From contig JBOHPP010000075.1 in the NCBI GenBank assembly GCA_050731755.1, positions 1 through 17,765 of the forward strand: a DNA stretch of 17,765 bases, written 5' to 3'. Numbering within the stretch: the stretch's first letter is position 1; each line of letters opens with the position of its first letter. Below the pieces are notes generated by a model, which was not told the origin of the DNA, searched no databases, and was given only the letters and a program-made list of their open reading frames with translations. Positions 5,578 through 12,022 of the stretch are shown here, piece after piece. This DNA comes from JBOHPP01 sp050731755. Lineage in GTDB: Bacteria > Methylomirabilota > Methylomirabilia > Rokubacteriales > CSP1-6. A program made the position numbers and the translations under genes.

Positions 5578-7539
5578 ATGCGCCGCCGGACGCACCTTTC
5601 GGTCAGCATCCTCGCCACCCTCCTGGCTGCCGGCTGCGCCGGTACCCCGGTCGTTCCTCCACCGCCGGCGGCGGCCAAGCCTCCCGAGCTGATCGACGTG
5701 CATCACTTCTTCGCGAGCCGGGAAGCCAACTGGGGATACCGCGTGTCGCCCGATGGGGCGCGGCTCGGGTGGATCGCTTCCCATCGCGGCCGCGCCACGG
5801 CGCACGTCCGCACGCTGGGGCAGGATGACGTCCGCCCGATCGTCACGAATCCGCGCCGCACGCTCTACTGGTTCACGTGGGCGGCCGACAGCCGCCACAT
5901 CCTCTACCTGCAAGACCGGGACGGCGACGAAAACAATCATGTCTACCTCGTCTCCGCCGAGCGTCCGGACGACCCGCCGGTGGATCTCACGCCTGAGCCC
6001 GGCAGCCGCGCCTGGGTCGATCGCGTAATCCGCTCCGATCCCAAACACATCGTCGTCGGCTGGAACCGGCGGGACCGCTCTGTGTTCGACCTCTACCGGG
6101 TGAACCTCGACACCCGCGCCCACACGCTCATCGCCGAGAACCCGGGCGACGTCACCGACTGGCTGACGGACTGGGACGGGCGGCCGCGCGCGCGCCTGCG
6201 GCTCGTCGGTCCCGGCGAGCGGCGCCTGGAGGTCCTGCGTGAAGGCCGGTGGGAGGAGCTGCAGCGATACGACCTCGAAGAGCACAACACCCGGATGCTC
6301 GGCGTGACGCCGGACGATCGGGCGCTCTGGCTTCTGTCGGGCCGCGGACGCGACCGGCGGTCGCTGGTGCGCGTCGACATCGCCTCGGGGGCCGAGACGC
6401 TGGTCCACGAAGACTCGCGGCTCGACCTGGAATGGGTCGTCATGAGCCAGCGCACGCGGGAGCCGCTGGCCGCCTTCACATACCCCGGGCGCCAGAGCAT
6501 TCATTTCTTCGACCGGAGCCTGGGCCGGGACGTCGAACTGCTCAGGGGGAACACCCCGACCGGCTTTTACATCTTGAGCCTCGATGACGACGAGCGCCTG
6601 GTCACGGTTGAGATCTTCACCGAGAAGGGCTTCGAAAATCACCTCGTGGATCGCCGCTCGAAGGAGCGCCGGCTCCTTGGCCGCTCCCAGATGCTGGCCT
6701 TCGCCGACTCGCTGGGGACCACGGAGCCGATCACGCTCACCGCCCGCGACGGCGTGCGCCTCCACGGTTACCTCACCCGGCCTCCCGGCTATCGCACCCC
6801 CGGGCCCATGGTGCTGCATGTCCACGGCGGTCACTGGGTCCGGGACTACTGGGGATACCAGTCCACCATCCAGTTCCTGGCCAACCGCGGGTACGCCGTG
6901 CTGCAGGTGAACTACCGCGGCTCGACGGGCTACGGCCGCGCCTTCCGGGAGCTGGCCGTCGGCGAGTACGCCGGCAAGATGCACGACGACCTGATCGATG
7001 CCGTCCAGTGGGCGGTGCAGGCGGGTGTCGCCGACCCTCGGCGGGTGGCGATCTACGGCGGCAGCTACGGTGGCTACGCTGCGCTGGTCGGCATGACCTT
7101 CACGCCCGACGTCTTCGCGTGCGGCGTCGCCGTCGTGGCGGTTTCGAACTGGGTGTCACTCTACGAGTCGGCGCCGCCTCACTGGAAACTCACGTGGGTT
7201 CCGCTCTTCCACAAGTACGTCGGCGATCCGAGGCGTCCCGAAGACCGGCGGCGCATCGAGGAGAAGTCGCCGCTCTTCAAAGTCCAACAGGTCAAGCGTC
7301 CGATCCTGATGATCCACGGGGCGCAGGACAGTCGGGTCAGCGTCCACGAGTCCGAGCAGATGGTGGCGGCGCTCCGTCAGGCCGGCAAGGAAGTGCGCTA
7401 CGTCGCCTTCGCGGATGAGGGACACCGGCGGCAGTATGGTAACTGGCAGAATGCCGTCCGCCACCACGCCGAGGTGGAAGACTTCCTGGCCGGCTGCCTC
7501 GGCGGTCGGACCTCCGGCACCCTGAAGAGCACGCGCTAG
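5578..7539 (+). CDS. Lipoprotein prolyl-oligopeptidase-family (S9) serine peptidase
   Basis: 653 residues from the ATG at 5578, preceded by AGGAGG at the right distance; an upstream in-frame ATG at 5557 would place that ribosome site inside the gene. The signal peptide ends in a lipobox-like LLAAGC with the lipidated Cys at residue 20, followed by a Pro-rich tether. Residues about 45-380 form the beta-propeller that gates access. Residues about 390-640 form the alpha/beta hydrolase. The catalytic triad is visible: S496 in GGSYGGYA, D584 in HGAQDSRV and H616 in DEGHRRQY. It likely cleaves short peptides at the cell envelope and feeds amino acids to the cell. A TAGCAT hexamer at 5530-5535 could be its -10 box. 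Two hairpins follow the stop. Confidence 0.92.
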   Translation: MRRRTHLSVSILATLLAAGCAGTPVVPPPPAAAKPPELIDVHHFFASREANWGYRVSPDGARLGWIASHRGRATAHVRTLGQDDVRPIVTNPRRTLYWFTWAADSRHILYLQDRDGDENNHVYLVSAERPDDPPVDLTPEPGSRAWVDRVIRSDPKHIVVGWNRRDRSVFDLYRVNLDTRAHTLIAENPGDVTDWLTDWDGRPRARLRLVGPGERRLEVLREGRWEELQRYDLEEHNTRMLGVTPDDRALWLLSGRGRDRRSLVRVDIASGAETLVHEDSRLDLEWVVMSQRTREPLAAFTYPGRQSIHFFDRSLGRDVELLRGNTPTGFYILSLDDDERLVTVEIFTEKGFENHLVDRRSKERRLLGRSQMLAFADSLGTTEPITLTARDGVRLHGYLTRPPGYRTPGPMVLHVHGGHWVRDYWGYQSTIQFLANRGYAVLQVNYRGSTGYGRAFRELAVGEYAGKMHDDLIDAVQWAVQAGVADPRRVAIYGGSYGGYAALVGMTFTPDVFACGVAVVAVSNWVSLYESAPPHWKLTWVPLFHKYVGDPRRPEDRRRIEEKSPLFKVQQVKRPILMIHGAQDSRVSVHESEQMVAALRQAGKEVRYVAFADEGHRRQYGNWQNAVRHHAEVEDFLAGCLGGRTSGTLKSTR

Positions 7540-7553
7540 TTAGCTGGGTTCGA

Positions 7554-7621
7554 GCGAGGGCTTTGCCCGCGCAATCCTTTCCTGGGGGGAGGTTTCGGAA
7601 GGGGGGCGAAGCCCCCCTCCG
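7554..7621. terminator. Tandem hairpins at a convergent junction, probable bidirectional terminator
   Basis: The 88 bp gap between convergent genes (7540-7627) holds two stem-loops. The weaker one is at 7554-7572 (GGGC-TTT-GCCC with flanking GCG/CGC). The strong one is at 7596-7621: CGGA, a bulged A, GGGGGGC, loop GAA, GCCCCCC, TCCG. No U-rich tract follows on either strand, so termination or RNA end-protection is inferred from strength and position. The arrangement also resembles a dispersed intergenic repeat, but only one copy occurs in this window. Confidence 0.6.
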
Positions 7622-7627
7622 AGGGAA

Positions 7628-10066
7628 TTAGCGGGCGGCCTGCTGGAGCTCGCCCAGCGCGGTCGGCCGCTCGGCCTGAGGGCCGCGCAGCGTCACCGTC
7701 ACTCGCAGCGCCCGCAGGCCGTGCACGCCCTGCAGCTCTTCCAGCTCGAGCTCCTCCACCTCGCGGCCGAGGTAGCCCAGGTGCTGCAGGTACTCGATGT
7801 AGCCGCGGTATTCGGCGGCCTCCTCAGGCTGCGAGTACACGATGGCGATCTTGCCGGGCTGGGTCACCCGCTCGCTCCCGCCCCGGATCAGCGCCTTGTC
7901 GATCCGCTTCTTGACGATCTCGTAGCGGAGGTCGTAGGCGCCGTCCACGTCGAAGCGCTTCTCGTCGAAGCGGAACCGGATGGACAGCGGCGTGTGCTGC
8001 ACGAGGACCAGGTGCGTGGTCTGCAGCGGCACGGGCAGGCTCGCCGTGAGCTGATCCGTCCGGCTGGCAATGCCGCACAGGACCATGAGCTGCCAGAGGC
8101 GCAGGGTCTTGAGGTAGAGCAGATCGAAGTGGCCGTCCTCCACCAGCGAGGCCCCGACGTAGATCTGGTGGTCGACGCCGTCCGTCTTCTGCTTCTCGAA
8201 GTAATGGGGATACATCCCCTGGGCGGCCTGTTCCTCGAGGTCGAGGTACGAGGAGATCGTCTCGGCAATGCGCGTCACACTGTCCTCGAAGACCTGGCGC
8301 CGCTGGTAGACCATGCCGCGCCGAGGGTCGAGCGCCGACCGGTACGCTTCGATCCGGGCCCGCACGTCGTCCCCGAAGCTCCGCAGGTGGTCGAAGAGTC
8401 GCTCGACGTCGGACCGGAGGAACCCGATCACGCCCGCTTCGTCGCCGGAAGCCAGATTGCGCTCGACATGGGTGACGTGCTTCTCGCACCGGTAGAGCAG
8501 CTCGTCGAGGGCCGGCAGCGCCCGGGCCCGATGGGCGCCCCGGATCACGTCGCAGGCCAGGCCGAGCTGGGTCAGGAGGTCGGCCTGGACGGCCAGCGCT
8601 CGCTGGGTCGAGGAGCCGCGGATGTCGGAGAGCGCGTACAGCGGGTACACGCCCTCGAAGATGATCGGCTCAAGCTCGAGCCCGCTGGGGCCGCGGTGGA
8701 GCTCCAGGCTGTCCAGCACGGCCTTCCGAAAGCGCCACTCCACCACCGGGTGGATGGCGGTGAACTTCTCCTTGATCTCGGTCTGGACGCGGCTATTGAG
8801 CTCCTCCATGCTCCGCTTCACCGCCATAGAGAAGAGGGGCAGGACCTCGTGGAGCTTGGGCAGGTGGGTGGCGTCAAGATCCCCGGGTTTCCGAGAGCCC
8901 AGGGACAGCGTGCCGATGATCTTGTCCTGGTAGTAGAGCGGCGCGACGATCTTATTGCGGATACCGCTCTGGATCGCCTCCTCCTCCGCCATGGTCCGGG
9001 AGGGCAACGTGGTGAGGTCACGCACGATCAGGGGCTGGCCACTCTTGATCGCTCGCTCGTAGACCGACCCCGCGAAGTCGGAGACGCGATAGTGCGACGA
9101 GTCGGCGAAGATGCAGGCATGCTCGTGACGGATACCGTAGTTGAGCACCAGCACGCGGTCGCCGTCGATGGCGGCCAGGCCCAGGAGCAGCTCGGGACGC
9201 CGGAAGAGCGTCCGCAGCCGGTTCTGCAGACCGAGGAACCGCTCGTCGGAGACGATCGACTCGCGATCGATGAGGTCACGCTTGAGGGCCGAGAGGACCT
9301 CCTCGTCGGTGACCTCCACCGCCCAGAACATCGTGAACCCGCGGATCACGAATTGCTCGGGCGGCAAGACTTCCCGCAACAGGGCGGGATCGAGCAGGTT
9401 CGCCTGCAAGCGCTGCCGGACCTCGTCGGTCAGCGGCGGCACTCCGGCCGTAGCCACGACGTCCTCGAACTGGTCGTCGAAGAACATGCGGAAATGGCGG
9501 TCCAGTCCGGTGTCGGGATCGGCCACCGTGCAGATGAGCGGGTAGTCGACCTCAACCGGGATGCCGTACAGGCGCCGCAGCACCAGGGCGTAGGCGTAGC
9601 CCATCCGCATGGCGCCGACCAGGGGCGCCTCCAGGTTCACGCGCGCCTGGATGGCCCCGTCCTCCGACATGAGCAGGCGCCGCATGAGCGGCGTGGCATA
9701 GAACCCGCGAAGCTGGAACGGGAACATGGCCGCGCCGTACTTCTGTTCCCACATGGCCGGCGGGAAGGCCGCCGACATCAGGACGTCGACCAGATCACGA
9801 TGCCGCTCGATCACGGAGACGTCCTCGATGGTCCCGGCCAGCTCGGGCGCCTTGCTGACCTCTTCGGCCACGATCCGGGCGATCTTCGCCTTGGCCGAGC
9901 CCTCATGGGCCAGCGTTCGGGTCCAGAAGGCGATCAGCGGCTCCAGGCTCAGCTCGGTGCGGAACGGGAACCCGCCAGAGTCCGCGTGGATGGCCCTCTG
10001 GATGTCGGCGGAGCCCGACGCCGGGGCGGATGCACTGGCCAGCAGGCCGTGGTCCTCGTTGTTCAT
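7628..10066 (-). CDS. Large GAF-domain protein of unknown function
   Basis: 812 residues from the ATG at 10066. The frame is open further upstream, but that part lies over the divergent gene at 10097 and is rejected. Only one domain is recognisable: a GAF fold at about 285-420, with LLLGLAAIDGDRVLVLNY, GQPLIVRDL and KIVAPLYYQDKIIGTLSLGS as its strands. It is followed by a helical linker (AVKRSMEELNSRVQTEIKEK). The roughly 280 residues before it and 390 after it match no domain I can name. I recall similar full-length proteins, annotated only as GAF-domain proteins, in Bacteroidetes, including the element YALSDIRGSSTQR (478-489). No signal peptide, membrane segment, kinase, cyclic-di-GMP or DNA-binding output is seen. 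It may be a cytosolic sensor with a novel output. Confidence 0.8.
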   Translation of the reverse strand: MNNEDHGLLASASAPASGSADIQRAIHADSGGFPFRTELSLEPLIAFWTRTLAHEGSAKAKIARIVAEEVSKAPELAGTIEDVSVIERHRDLVDVLMSAAFPPAMWEQKYGAAMFPFQLRGFYATPLMRRLLMSEDGAIQARVNLEAPLVGAMRMGYAYALVLRRLYGIPVEVDYPLICTVADPDTGLDRHFRMFFDDQFEDVVATAGVPPLTDEVRQRLQANLLDPALLREVLPPEQFVIRGFTMFWAVEVTDEEVLSALKRDLIDRESIVSDERFLGLQNRLRTLFRRPELLLGLAAIDGDRVLVLNYGIRHEHACIFADSSHYRVSDFAGSVYERAIKSGQPLIVRDLTTLPSRTMAEEEAIQSGIRNKIVAPLYYQDKIIGTLSLGSRKPGDLDATHLPKLHEVLPLFSMAVKRSMEELNSRVQTEIKEKFTAIHPVVEWRFRKAVLDSLELHRGPSGLELEPIIFEGVYPLYALSDIRGSSTQRALAVQADLLTQLGLACDVIRGAHRARALPALDELLYRCEKHVTHVERNLASGDEAGVIGFLRSDVERLFDHLRSFGDDVRARIEAYRSALDPRRGMVYQRRQVFEDSVTRIAETISSYLDLEEQAAQGMYPHYFEKQKTDGVDHQIYVGASLVEDGHFDLLYLKTLRLWQLMVLCGIASRTDQLTASLPVPLQTTHLVLVQHTPLSIRFRFDEKRFDVDGAYDLRYEIVKKRIDKALIRGGSERVTQPGKIAIVYSQPEEAAEYRGYIEYLQHLGYLGREVEELELEELQGVHGLRALRVTVTLRGPQAERPTALGELQQAAR

Positions 10067-10073
10067 AGCCCAG

Positions 10074-10091
10074 ATTGTAGCAAGGTAGTCT
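10074..10091. promoter_or_regulatory. Back-to-back -10 boxes between divergent genes
   Basis: Only 30 bp separate the ATG at 10066 (minus) from the GTG at 10097 (plus). The minus strand has TACAAT (10074-10079) seven bases before its ATG. The plus strand has TAGTCT (10086-10091) five bases before its GTG. Neither gene has a ribosome site, and transcription would start at about the first codon in both cases. No convincing -35 is seen; in each direction it would fall inside the opposite gene. Leaderless transcripts are inferred. Confidence 0.45.
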
Positions 10092-10096
10092 AGGGC

Positions 10097-10414
10097 GTGA
10101 GCTTTTCCCGCGTCGAAGGCTGCGACCTTTGCCGGGCCGCCCGCATCACGCCCTGGTACCACGAGGACGAGCTGTGCTGGATCGCCGAGTGCGAGATCTG
10201 CGCGGTGCCCATGGTGGTCTGGCGCTACCACGGCGCCGCGCCGCCGGCCGGGCACGTGGCCCACATGCTGGCCCGCCTGGGGGAGGTCGCCGCCGCGCAA
10301 TTCGGCGAGTTCTACGTGGACGATCACATGCGCAACATCCCCGACCACTGGCACGCCCACGGCCGCCCCCAGGGCGGCTTCTTCGGACACGGCGTGCGGC
10401 GGCAAACGTCTTAG
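10097..10414 (+). CDS. Small HIT-like protein with two CxxC pairs
   Basis: 105 residues, GTG start. The C-terminal H84-W-H86-A-H88 within PDHWHAHGRP fits the HxHxH triad of HIT (histidine triad) nucleotide hydrolases and transferases. The middle VVWRYHG resembles the HIT segment before its central helix. There are two cysteine pairs, C9-x2-C12 at the N-terminus and C32-x2-C35 in ECEICAVP, so a four-Cys zinc site is possible. It is shorter than usual HIT proteins, with a compressed N-terminal half. Nucleotide-related activity is an inference, and loss of function to a binding role is equally possible. It diverges from the GAF gene 30 bp away. Its TAG overlaps the msrA stop on the other strand by 3 bp. 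Confidence 0.7.
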   Translation: MSFSRVEGCDLCRAARITPWYHEDELCWIAECEICAVPMVVWRYHGAAPPAGHVAHMLARLGEVAAAQFGEFYVDDHMRNIPDHWHAHGRPQGGFFGHGVRRQTS

Positions 10415-11085
10415 GTCGTTGACCTCGCCGTCGCGGACTCGGCGACGCCACTCGGGCAGGCCACGCCCGTACCGCCCAGGCCGCAATAGCCTCCAGGATT
10501 CTTGGCCAGGTACTGCTGGTGATAGTCCTCGGCGTAATAGAACTCCGGCGCCTCGGCGATCTCGGTGGTGATGGACCCGTAGCCCGCCCGCGTGAGCACC
10601 CGCTGGTAGGCGTCACGCGAGGCTTCGGCCAGGCGCCGCTGCTCCGGCGAGTAGACGTGGATGGCCGAGCGGTACTGGGTGCCGACGTCGTTGCCCTGGC
10701 GCATGCCCTGCGTGGGGTCGTGGGTCTCCCAGAACGCCTTGAGCAGCGTCCCGTACGTCACCGCCTTTGGATCGAAGACGACGAGCACCACCTCGGCGTG
10801 GCCGGTCCGGCCGGAGCAGACTTCCTCGTACGTCGCGTTGGGGGTAAGCCCGCCGGCGTAGCCCACCATGGTCGTGAAGACGCCCGGAATCGCCCAGAAC
10901 CGTTTTTCGGCGCCCCAGAAGCAGCCGAGACCGAACATCGCCGTCTCCAACCCCGCGGGGAACGGCGGCACGAGCGCGCGACCGTGGACGTGGTGCCGGG
11001 CCGGAACCGGCATGCGCTCCGAACGCCCCGGCAGCGCCTGCCCGGGCGCGGGCATGACGAGCTTCGTTCCGCTGTGACCAAACAT
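10411..11085 (-). CDS. msrA: Peptide-methionine (S)-S-oxide reductase MsrA
   Basis: 224 residues. MsrA reduces the S-epimer of methionine sulfoxide in proteins and free Met, using thioredoxin. The catalytic C55 is in GLGCFWGAEKRF. The recycling cysteines are C201 (GGYCGLGG) and C210 (GVACPSG), the two-step resolving pattern of the longer E. coli-type enzyme. GTGHAEVV-like and GMRQGNDVGTQYRSAIH blocks are intact. The long N-terminal part (ALPGRSERMPV, VPPFPAGLETAMFG) also follows the E. coli form. The start ATG at 11085 has GGGAGGGAGAGG just before it. No signal peptide, so cytosolic. The 46 bp before it contain an inverted repeat and a possible -10 box. It may be the last gene of the minus-strand run. 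Confidence 0.96.
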   Translation of the reverse strand: MFGHSGTKLVMPAPGQALPGRSERMPVPARHHVHGRALVPPFPAGLETAMFGLGCFWGAEKRFWAIPGVFTTMVGYAGGLTPNATYEEVCSGRTGHAEVVLVVFDPKAVTYGTLLKAFWETHDPTQGMRQGNDVGTQYRSAIHVYSPEQRRLAEASRDAYQRVLTRAGYGSITTEIAEAPEFYYAEDYHQQYLAKNPGGYCGLGGTGVACPSGVAESATARSTT

Positions 11086-11094
11086 GGCCTCTCC

Positions 11095-11130
11095 CTCCCG
11101 ACGTCCTATGGTACTCGCTTCCGTCGGGAG
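11095..11130. repeat. Inverted repeat between msrA and the upstream gene
   Basis: CTCCCGAC (11095-11102) and GTCGGGAG (11123-11130) are perfect 8 bp arms around 20 bp. The spacer contains TACCAT on the minus strand (11108-11113), a possible msrA -10 box. The repeat begins one base after the stop of the gene at 11132. It could be an operator over the msrA promoter, or a weak 3' hairpin of the upstream transcript. The sequence does not decide between these. Confidence 0.4.
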
Positions 11131-11131
11131 A

Positions 11132-11569
11132 TCACTTGCGCCGGAAGTGGGTGGGCACGAAGGTCCAATAGTAGGCGTTGCCGACCGGTCTCACCTCCCA
11201 GTGATCATGGACGATGAAGCCGCCGACCGTCTCGGTGACGCGATAGGCGGGCAGCGTCACCTGCTGCAGCTCGATCGTGGACGGCAGCGAGCCGGGTTGG
11301 GCGGTTTCGATGGGGATCACGACGGTTCGCGGCAGCACGTGGAGCTCGCGGACGACGAGTCCGCGGTGAAAGAGGTCCCACGGCTGGGTCACGTGGGAGT
11401 TGTTCAGGGGATGCGGCTGGGTGCCGAAGGGCGGCGTGTTGATGAACTGGTTCGGTGGCACGGCTGGCGGGTTGGGCACGCCGATCTGGGCGAAGGCCGG
11501 GGAACCGCCCAGGGCCACGAGCGCGATGAAATTGAAGCACAGCCATCGAATCCGACGAGAGCGGACCAT
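11132..11569 (-). CDS. Small secreted protein of unknown function
   Basis: 145 residues. The ATG at 11569 has GGGAGGA seven to eight bases upstream. An N-terminal signal peptide (VRSRRIRWLCFNFIALVALG, then GSPAFA|QIG) predicts periplasmic or extracellular location. The mature chain starts Pro/Asn-rich (GVPNPPAVPPNQFINTPPFG) and continues as beta-like segments rich in Val, His and Thr (LFHRGLVVRELHVLPRTVVI, GGFIVHDHWEVRPVGNAYYW). The mature part has no cysteines. I do not recognise the family. It lies 51 bp downstream of another small gene and 46 bp upstream of msrA on the same strand. Confidence 0.75.
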   Translation of the reverse strand: MVRSRRIRWLCFNFIALVALGGSPAFAQIGVPNPPAVPPNQFINTPPFGTQPHPLNNSHVTQPWDLFHRGLVVRELHVLPRTVVIPIETAQPGSLPSTIELQQVTLPAYRVTETVGGFIVHDHWEVRPVGNAYYWTFVPTHFRRK

Positions 11570-11620
11570 ATATATCCTCCCTCACAGGCTGGTAAAGCCC
11601 CCCACCGAGGGAGGTGGATG

Positions 11621-11905
11621 CTACCGCTGGACGGTTGGAAGCACAAGCGACGCGCGGCGAAGTGCGCCTTCGAGGTACACCGGCTCGAGGCCGGTCGCCC
11701 AATAAGTGAGCGCGCCCACGTGAGTCTGGGTCGTCTCGCGGTTGGTGCGCAAGACGGCGCCGTCTTCGGCGGCGATGAACTGGAGCCATCCGTCCCACAG
11801 CCCATCGTCGCGCTGGGAGCCCCACACCTCGGCGAGGTAGACGCGGCCGTCGGCGTCCTTCACCAGTGTCGTGAACGTGTGAATGAGCTGCGCCATCAGC
11901 TGCAT
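11621..11905 (-). CDS. Conserved small protein of unknown function
   Basis: 94 residues from the ATG at 11905; the ATG at 11896 (MAQLIHTF) is an equally possible start, and no clear ribosome site supports either. The chain is soluble, with a compact alpha/beta look: GRVYLAEVWGSQRDDGLWDG, then WLQFI, VLRTNRETTQ and ALTYWATGLEPVYLEGALRR. From memory this pattern (YxAxVxGxxRxDGxWxGWxxF...LRTxRETTQ...LxYWAxGLExVYxEGAxxRA) recurs in small hypothetical proteins of several phyla, but I know no assigned function. It follows patD at 117 bp and precedes a secreted unknown by 51 bp. Confidence 0.7.
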   Translation of the reverse strand: MQLMAQLIHTFTTLVKDADGRVYLAEVWGSQRDDGLWDGWLQFIAAEDGAVLRTNRETTQTHVGALTYWATGLEPVYLEGALRRASLVLPTVQR

Positions 11906-12010
11906 CGAGGTGCAAGCGGCGAGCCAGCACGCGACTCTCCAGGCGGACGGCTGGAATCACGCGGGATTGTGGTGTGCGCGCGGGGCGCCGCCAGGCTCGT
12001 GGCGATGGCG

Positions 12011-12022
12011 GCCCCGCGGGGC
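12011..12022. terminator. GC palindrome directly after patD
   Basis: The 12 bp perfect palindrome GCCCCGCGGGGC abuts the patD stop codon on the minus strand. As RNA it could form a small hairpin only with an unpaired centre, and no U-tract follows. It may protect the 3' end of the polyamine operon transcript. Otherwise I see nothing distinctive in the 117 bp up to the next gene. Confidence 0.3.

Noticed and set aside
5494..6984. A long minus-strand open frame opposite the S9 peptidase
   Set aside because: The plus strand carries an intact peptidase with all three catalytic residues; the mirror frame has no recognisable motif. The same reasoning removes the long frames at 11084-12712, 13884-15644, 15266-16327 and 16122-17660 (plus) and 3849-4892 (minus).
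7721..10093. A 790-codon open frame on the plus strand opposite the GAF gene
   Set aside because: It is the antisense of a recognisable protein, is rich in Val, Leu, His, Gln and Asp in the way mirror frames of GC-rich genes are, and has no domain, ribosome site or conserved motif.
10067..10486. An N-terminal extension of the GAF protein up to 10486
   Set aside because: It would run antisense through the whole HIT-like gene and into the msrA end, and its Arg/Gly/Pro-rich sequence is shadow-like; the ATG at 10066 has a -10 box in place.
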